DNA from: Uloborus plumipes | Lineage: Eukaryota; Arthropoda; Arachnida; Araneae; Uloboridae | Direction: 5' to 3' | Assembly (NCBI GenBank): GCA_038373865.1 | Contig: JAXGGA010001090.1 | Location: 105,958-169,957 of the forward strand | Length of the DNA stretch: 64,000 bases | In this document: one piece after another, positions 58,825 to 64,000 of the stretch | How the letters are laid out: each line of letters opens with the position of its first letter | How positions within the stretch are numbered: the stretch's first letter is position 1 | The notes under the pieces: model-generated | Seen by the model: only the letters and a program-made list of their open reading frames with translations | Database searches by the model: none | What the model was told of the DNA's origin: nothing | Position numbers and translations under genes: made by a program

Positions 58825-61800
58825 ATACACTGAATGCTTGTTTCTTAATTACGTATATGAGTTTTGTACCTTTTATACACAGTTACTACGACATAATAAT
58901 AAAGAATACGTTTATTAAATTACTTATTAAAACAATACTAATATCCTGCACCTACTTTAAAATAATGTACATATATCAGTCAAGGGTATGGGGAACGCCT
59001 AAAAACTACAGAAAATTCTGCAAATGTACATGTTTTTCAATTTAACGAGAAAAGAGTTTTTTCAATTTTACAACTTTAAGACGTTACATATTTTTTTCAC
59101 TGCATATTTTTGCTTTCTAGAAAACATAAAAAGGGAATACATTTGGGCCACTGAAATGATTTTTCAGAGAATTTTCGGTACATACCGATATGAAACTCAA
59201 CTGACGAAGTACACTGGTAACATTGATCTTGAAACATAGTTAAATTTGTTCTAGAAGTCGCAAACGTGTTATTCAGAGTTGCGGTAAGTAACTGAAACTT
59301 TTAAGATTTTTCAGCTATTTGAAAAAAAAGTTACTCTTAAATAACCAAAGCATCAGATTTTTCTGAAAACATGTTTAAATGGAATACAGTTTGCATCATT
59401 TAAAACGAACATAAAACGGAAGCTAATTAATAATAGTAATGGATAATAGCATATAAAATTTCTAGTGTTAAAACTAAGTTTAAAGGAAATGGCTACTTTT
59501 CGAGCACCATCTACATTTAAAACAAAAGTTAATCATTTGTCGAAACAGTTATATTCCGATCGAATACACTTATATAAATTAAAAAAATCGACTTCTACTA
59601 GTTAAGAATCACATTTGCTACACGGGAACTGAAATCTGTTAAAACATATATTTTTAAAAGGTCCTAACAAAATTATTTATTTCATTATATTTCTTAATCG
59701 CATAATCTATAAATTAAAAAGTTCATTGAAGTCAGTTAAATTAACAATTATTTTTAACCAAATAATCTCTTTCTATCCAATCTTTCCGTCCCGAAACCTG
59801 AAAAAGAATCTTAAAAAAAATATATATATGATAGGTGTGCATAAATATTATTGATTTTTAACTGTACAAGTATCTGACGGCAGCAAATATTTTGCTCCCA
59901 CTTTTTATTTCAAATGAAAGAATTTTTAAAACTAAACTTGGCTAATAGACCCTTTTTTTTTAAAGAAGAAAAACTGATTTTGCTTTAAATTATTTTCTCA
60001 TAACGAAATAAAAATTCATTAATGAGCATTTTTTCTTACTGAATTACAGCTATGCGACTGGAAACATAATGAAAAAATATTACTTTGCGTTATTCACCGA
60101 GAGAGCAAAATGATTTCCTAACTCTAATATTAAAATATTTATACGTCATTAGTTTTCCTGTGTAAGGTTGCCATTTGTTGAAAATGCCTCAAAATATCAC
60201 GCTCCATTATGCACCTAGTCCAGACATTTGGTTGCACAAATTTGAACTTCAGTGCCTTTCTTTTCTAAAGAAAAGGGATTTTTCATTTAACACTCCACTG
60301 CCAACTATCATTAAAAGATCCTAACCCTGAGCTTATTGAGATTAACTCGTCTTGGATAGAGGATTAGGTAAACAAAAACTCCGCGAGTGCATTTTCTCTT
60401 TAATCATGTGTCCCAATAAATGAGTTTATAAATGAGCTCACAGTGGACTAAAGTTTAATTTTTTTCTCTCGGCGTTTTTCTTGCATAAGAAATATGAAAA
60501 GAAAATTTCTAAAAAGTAAATATTTAAAAGGAATTAATCCTTTTAATTCGGACTATGGTAGAAGAAAGTGACAGCTTTTTTATCAGCGGGGATTTCTTGA
60601 TCAATGATCCAACATGACTGAAAGCAGATAAGAATATAATGAAGCCCATACGAAAAATTTTTTGACTGAAAAAAGGACAAGATTATCGCAATGAAAGACA
60701 CACATTTTACACTGCTTTATTTCAGAAGAGAGTACTTTTTGTGCGTTTATTTGTGTGTGTGTTCTTTGCGCTTCACAAATGTATCTTGTTTGCTTTTTGT
60801 TTCCTTAATTCTTTGAATTTTCTTTTATTTTATTCCTGCATGATGTGACACTTTTTTTAAGGTTTCATACAAAGTAGAACGCAGATTAATAGTTGACATA
60901 GGAACCGAATTACCTTTCGTAAATCGGAAATTCCGGAAAAGCTGATGTTTAAGACTGGCTGCCAGGAAACCGCTGTAACTTAAGCACTCAATTTGAACAT
61001 GTAAACACTTACTAAATAACTACTTAATGAGATATTCTTAAACATGTGCCTATTATTACGAACAACAAATTTATTCAATAAGAGTCACAAGGGTAAAAAA
61101 AATAAAGGATTTTCAACTAAGACATAACATACGATACCTTAATCTATGGTACATTTATGATGGAGTTACTCGTACATCTGTGTTTTAGTGTTTAAATACA
61201 AATCTCAGTATGTATTTAATGAATAAAAATAATTTTCTTTTAGGATTAGATTTTTCTCGCTTTTTTAAGTAGCCCTTTTCAACTTGTAGTTTTATAACAG
61301 CGTTCCAAACATTTACTGAATTTAATAATTTAAATTTTAGAAAATATAATTTGATTTTGGTTAAAAGAGTTTTGGATAGCAGAAGCTCTTCTTTTTATTT
61401 TTCTTAATCATAATGCAAACATATGGTTGTTGTGGGAACACTTTTCTTTCCTGGTTTAAGGTTATGAATAATTTAAAAAACTATTACGTATCTTGATCAG
61501 TTTATTTAAAATTACTACGTGACAAAATACTGCCCAAACTTTTTTCTGGTAAAGCTAATATTTTTCATTGTGTGATATTGATATTAGGCAACTTAAAACT
61601 GGTCTTTTCTTTAGCTTAGTTATTCTATGAGTTCAAACGTTGTCTTGAAAACCACGTTAGTTCACATCAACAACATATTCGCTAAAATTTTACATACGAA
61701 TACTATGCTGTACATATTAACTGCATGCATTTTTTGCCGGTAAAATATTACGCAATCGCATTTTGTAGTGGTTTTTGGTTCTTTTTGCTAAAATAAAAAT

Positions 61801-63250
61801 CGTGATTGAAACTTTTAAAATGTTGTCCATACGCTGAAATTCGTACCAGTAGTACTTTGCTACTGCGGTAAATATGATCAGAGCTTCACTTCTAAACAGG
61901 ATTTCTCAATCCAGAACACATGTTGTAAATAAACATCGCCTTGCCAAAACTTCAGTATTCCACAACTTTGAGGGTACAAAACGTCGCTGCTTCACAACTT
62001 TGAAAATCAAAAACTATGCTGGCCAAGAAGTTGCTAGAAAAAAGTGGTTTTTTTTTTGGGGGGGGGGGGGGGGCTAATGTTACTTTTCAATGATTTCGTG
62101 GAATAGATTAAACACCCTTACTTCCTGATTCTGATTAATGTGTTGTTATAAACTAATTACCAACAAATTTAAGAAAAATATATAAATAAAAGGAGGAAAA
62201 AACAATAGATTGATGCAAAAAAAAAAAAAAAAAAAGAAAAAGAAAAAAAATGAATTTAAAATTTATCATATTTCTAGACATTACGAAGAAAACAGAAATT
62301 AGTTGATGGCATTAATATAATTTTTGTTTGATAGTCAGAAGTGGGAAAAAAACTGAACACTTGAACACAAATCCAATGGTGTATCTATTTGATTATTGAC
62401 ATCATTCGTTAGTCTATTAGAAACATACCAATTTTTCCGTAACATGTCTTTTGTCTAGACATACTTTATACTTTTTAAAAGCCTTGCTGATTTTTATAAT
62501 GTTTTCCCCGTTATTAGTAATTTACTAGATTTGAAAACTAATGTTGGCGTTTCTGAATCTAAAATAATCCACGGTGCATCAACAAAACAATTGCCTCAAT
62601 TTTCCTTGTCTCATAGCAACTTAATTCCCAAAATATATCTACAAAATTTAAAAAGGTTTTACATTTTATTTGCGAGAGCTAGGCTGCGTAGTTTACTCTT
62701 CTTCTTAAATACTTGTAAATTATATGCAAAAATTTAAATATCGCTAGGAATTTTAAAACTTACGGTAGAAGCAAGAGATTTGAAACTTTTTGGCGCTATT
62801 TGAGAGAAAACTGAATCTAAAATAAAGTCTTCAATTGTCCATGTTAAAGTTAAAGCGCTTTGATATTTTTTCGTGATTAACTTGTTCGCTGAAAATTTAA
62901 TCTCATGGGAAGAAAGTTAAGAAACAGATTGCATCTTTTTTAGTTCAAATCTAAATGTATGTTGGGAAAAATGTTTATGAAAAATGTCGTAAAGGGAAAA
63001 TTGAAAATCTGGAATAAATCTCTTTTGAAAATTGAAACACGAAGTTTAATATTTCTGCATGTAAGCATTTATACTAAATGAAAAGGACAAAACAACTGGA
63101 AAATGTTTTAAATAGTCAACTAAATCACATTTTTTGTCAATAAATAGTAATAATATTTCTCAAGTATCCCAATGTTTCATTATCCGTGTATATTTTTCTG
63201 TTGATAAATATTTGTATTCTAAAAAATTGAAAAAAATAAATATTGGTATT
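58824..63250. other. Non-coding AT-rich DNA
   Basis: No genes or mobile-element ends recognised. A T-run followed by about 17 G residues lies at 62047-62074 and an A-run at 62217-62235. Short frames of 66-71 codons are not convincing. Confidence 0.4.
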
Positions 63251-63254
63251 CTAT

Positions 63255-63545
63255 TTGGGGGATAGTGGTGGCCCGTACGGTCAGACATTGGACTCATAAC
63301 TGGAGGGTCACGGGTTTGATGCCAGCCGATCGAAGCTGTCCCGCAATCGCTAAAGAAGACAAGGGCACGTTAAATATGTCCTTGACAATAAAGTTATCCA
63401 CGTACCATTTTCAAATCAGTACTTTTTGGAGTGCTGGATCAAAAGTGGCTCAACTTCTACTCTAAATCTAAAAATCAGACTATTCCCAGGGCCCCATCAA
63501 GCCGGTTAAGCCACGGGTATAAGTAAGTATGGAGGACCCTAGTTT
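63255..63545 (+). mobile_element. tRNA-derived SINE
   Basis: The head GGTGGCCCGTACGGTCAGAC, ACTCATAACTGGAGGGTCAC then GGGTTTGATGCC has A- and B-box-like elements and a CAT at the anticodon position, as in a methionine tRNA. An unrelated body of about 210 bp follows (AAGGGCACGTTAAATATGTC, CCATCAAGCCGGTTAAGCCA). The body differs from that of the 45985-46262 SINE, so two SINE families are present. Confidence 0.7.
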
Positions 63546-63874
63546 TTAGAGCAATGTATTCTCAATTTTATCGTAAGTGATTACTTGTTAAAATCTTTCG
63601 ACTTAATACTCTAGCATCTATAGCATTTCATGACTTTATGTAACGATTTCTCCTGGTAACACATAACAAAACTGTATACAGGGTGTCCTGTCACCACTAG
63701 ATGAACTCTGCAATGCTAGATTATTCTTTCGGAGTGCATACAAATACACGAATATTAGAATCTCTATGATTCATGGTTCTAGAAAAAAAAATGAGAGAAA
63801 AGTATGACGTCCTATTTGGTGTAAGAAACAACTAAGTTCAATCAGCCAATTTATGGAATGCATTCATATCCCCA

Positions 63875-64000
63875 CACTGAAAAAATTAATGTTGTTTTTA
63901 CAGTATAATACAGCTATTTTTTTGGTAATAAATTGTAAAAATTGCTAAATTTACAGTAATAAGCTGTCAAATTGCTACTTTTACATTAATAAACTAAAAT
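63875..64000. mobile_element. CACTGTAAAA-type MITE, copy 4 (runs off the window)
   Basis: Begins CACTGAAAAAATTAATGTTG, then TTTTTACAGTATAATACAGC and the palindromic subrepeats. It is cut off by the end of the window. Confidence 0.85.

Noticed and set aside
63255..63325. Functional tRNA-Met gene
   Set aside because: The B box is degenerate (GGTTTGATGCC) and a non-tRNA body continues directly.

Overview
The window is AT-rich, repeat-dense eukaryotic nuclear DNA. It has long dinucleotide and trinucleotide microsatellites, no bacterial gene architecture, and many cut-and-paste DNA transposons with TA or 8-bp target duplications. tRNA-derived SINEs, hAT and Tc1/pogo MITEs and the very low GC fit an arthropod. 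An arachnid is my guess, but nothing here proves it. I see no complete host protein-coding gene. The only intact long reading frame is a Tc1-like transposase. The window is best read as intergenic or intronic DNA built from nested transposable elements, with a few islands of higher GC between them that look like candidate conserved noncoding elements (CNEs).

Layout. 0-2.4 kb: a (GT)n tract inside a dispersed repeat. 2.45-5.51 kb: a 3-kb pogo-like element with nine copies of a GTGAATGACCAC motif; it holds two older elements and a candidate first coding exon at 4219-4365. 7.07-8.29 kb: Tc1-like copy 1 (frameshifted). 8.3-15.7 kb: mostly featureless, with possible CNEs and a three-copy 240-250 bp tandem repeat at 13.8-14.5 kb. 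15.83-17.97 kb: a decayed pogo-like element that still shows a DDE-domain fragment and a PHD-like zinc finger. 18.5-19.15 kb: the largest GC island. 19.36-24.8 kb: CACTGTAAAA-type MITEs, a hAT MITE with its target duplication and a Tigger-type MITE. 26.8-29.5 kb: a degenerate array with a roughly 600-bp period, interrupted by two MITEs. 35.1-36.9 kb: a hAT MITE, the intact Tc1-like copy 2 sitting in a (TA)n tract, and a foldback element. 38.9-45.8 kb: three successive pogo-like elements (GTAACTTACGTTAC, GTACCTCGGACC and GGTGATTCGGAAC vocabularies), each with C-terminal transposase remnants. 46.0-50.6 kb: a SINE, a minisatellite-bearing MITE with a nested tRNA-like insert, a long-TIR MITE with a nested hAT MITE, and a Tigger-like MITE. 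53.9-64 kb: a second foldback element, further CACTGTAAAA MITEs, a second (GT)n tract and a SINE.

Two themes stand out. First, several pogo-like families coexist. Each has a short terminal inverted repeat followed by its own 10-14 bp word, repeated up to nine times near the ends. Coding remnants in four of them tie them to the pogo/Tigger lineage. Second, a Tc1-like element with D-D-E spacing of 36 is present as two copies more than 99 percent identical. One has an intact 348-codon transposase, so this family moved recently.
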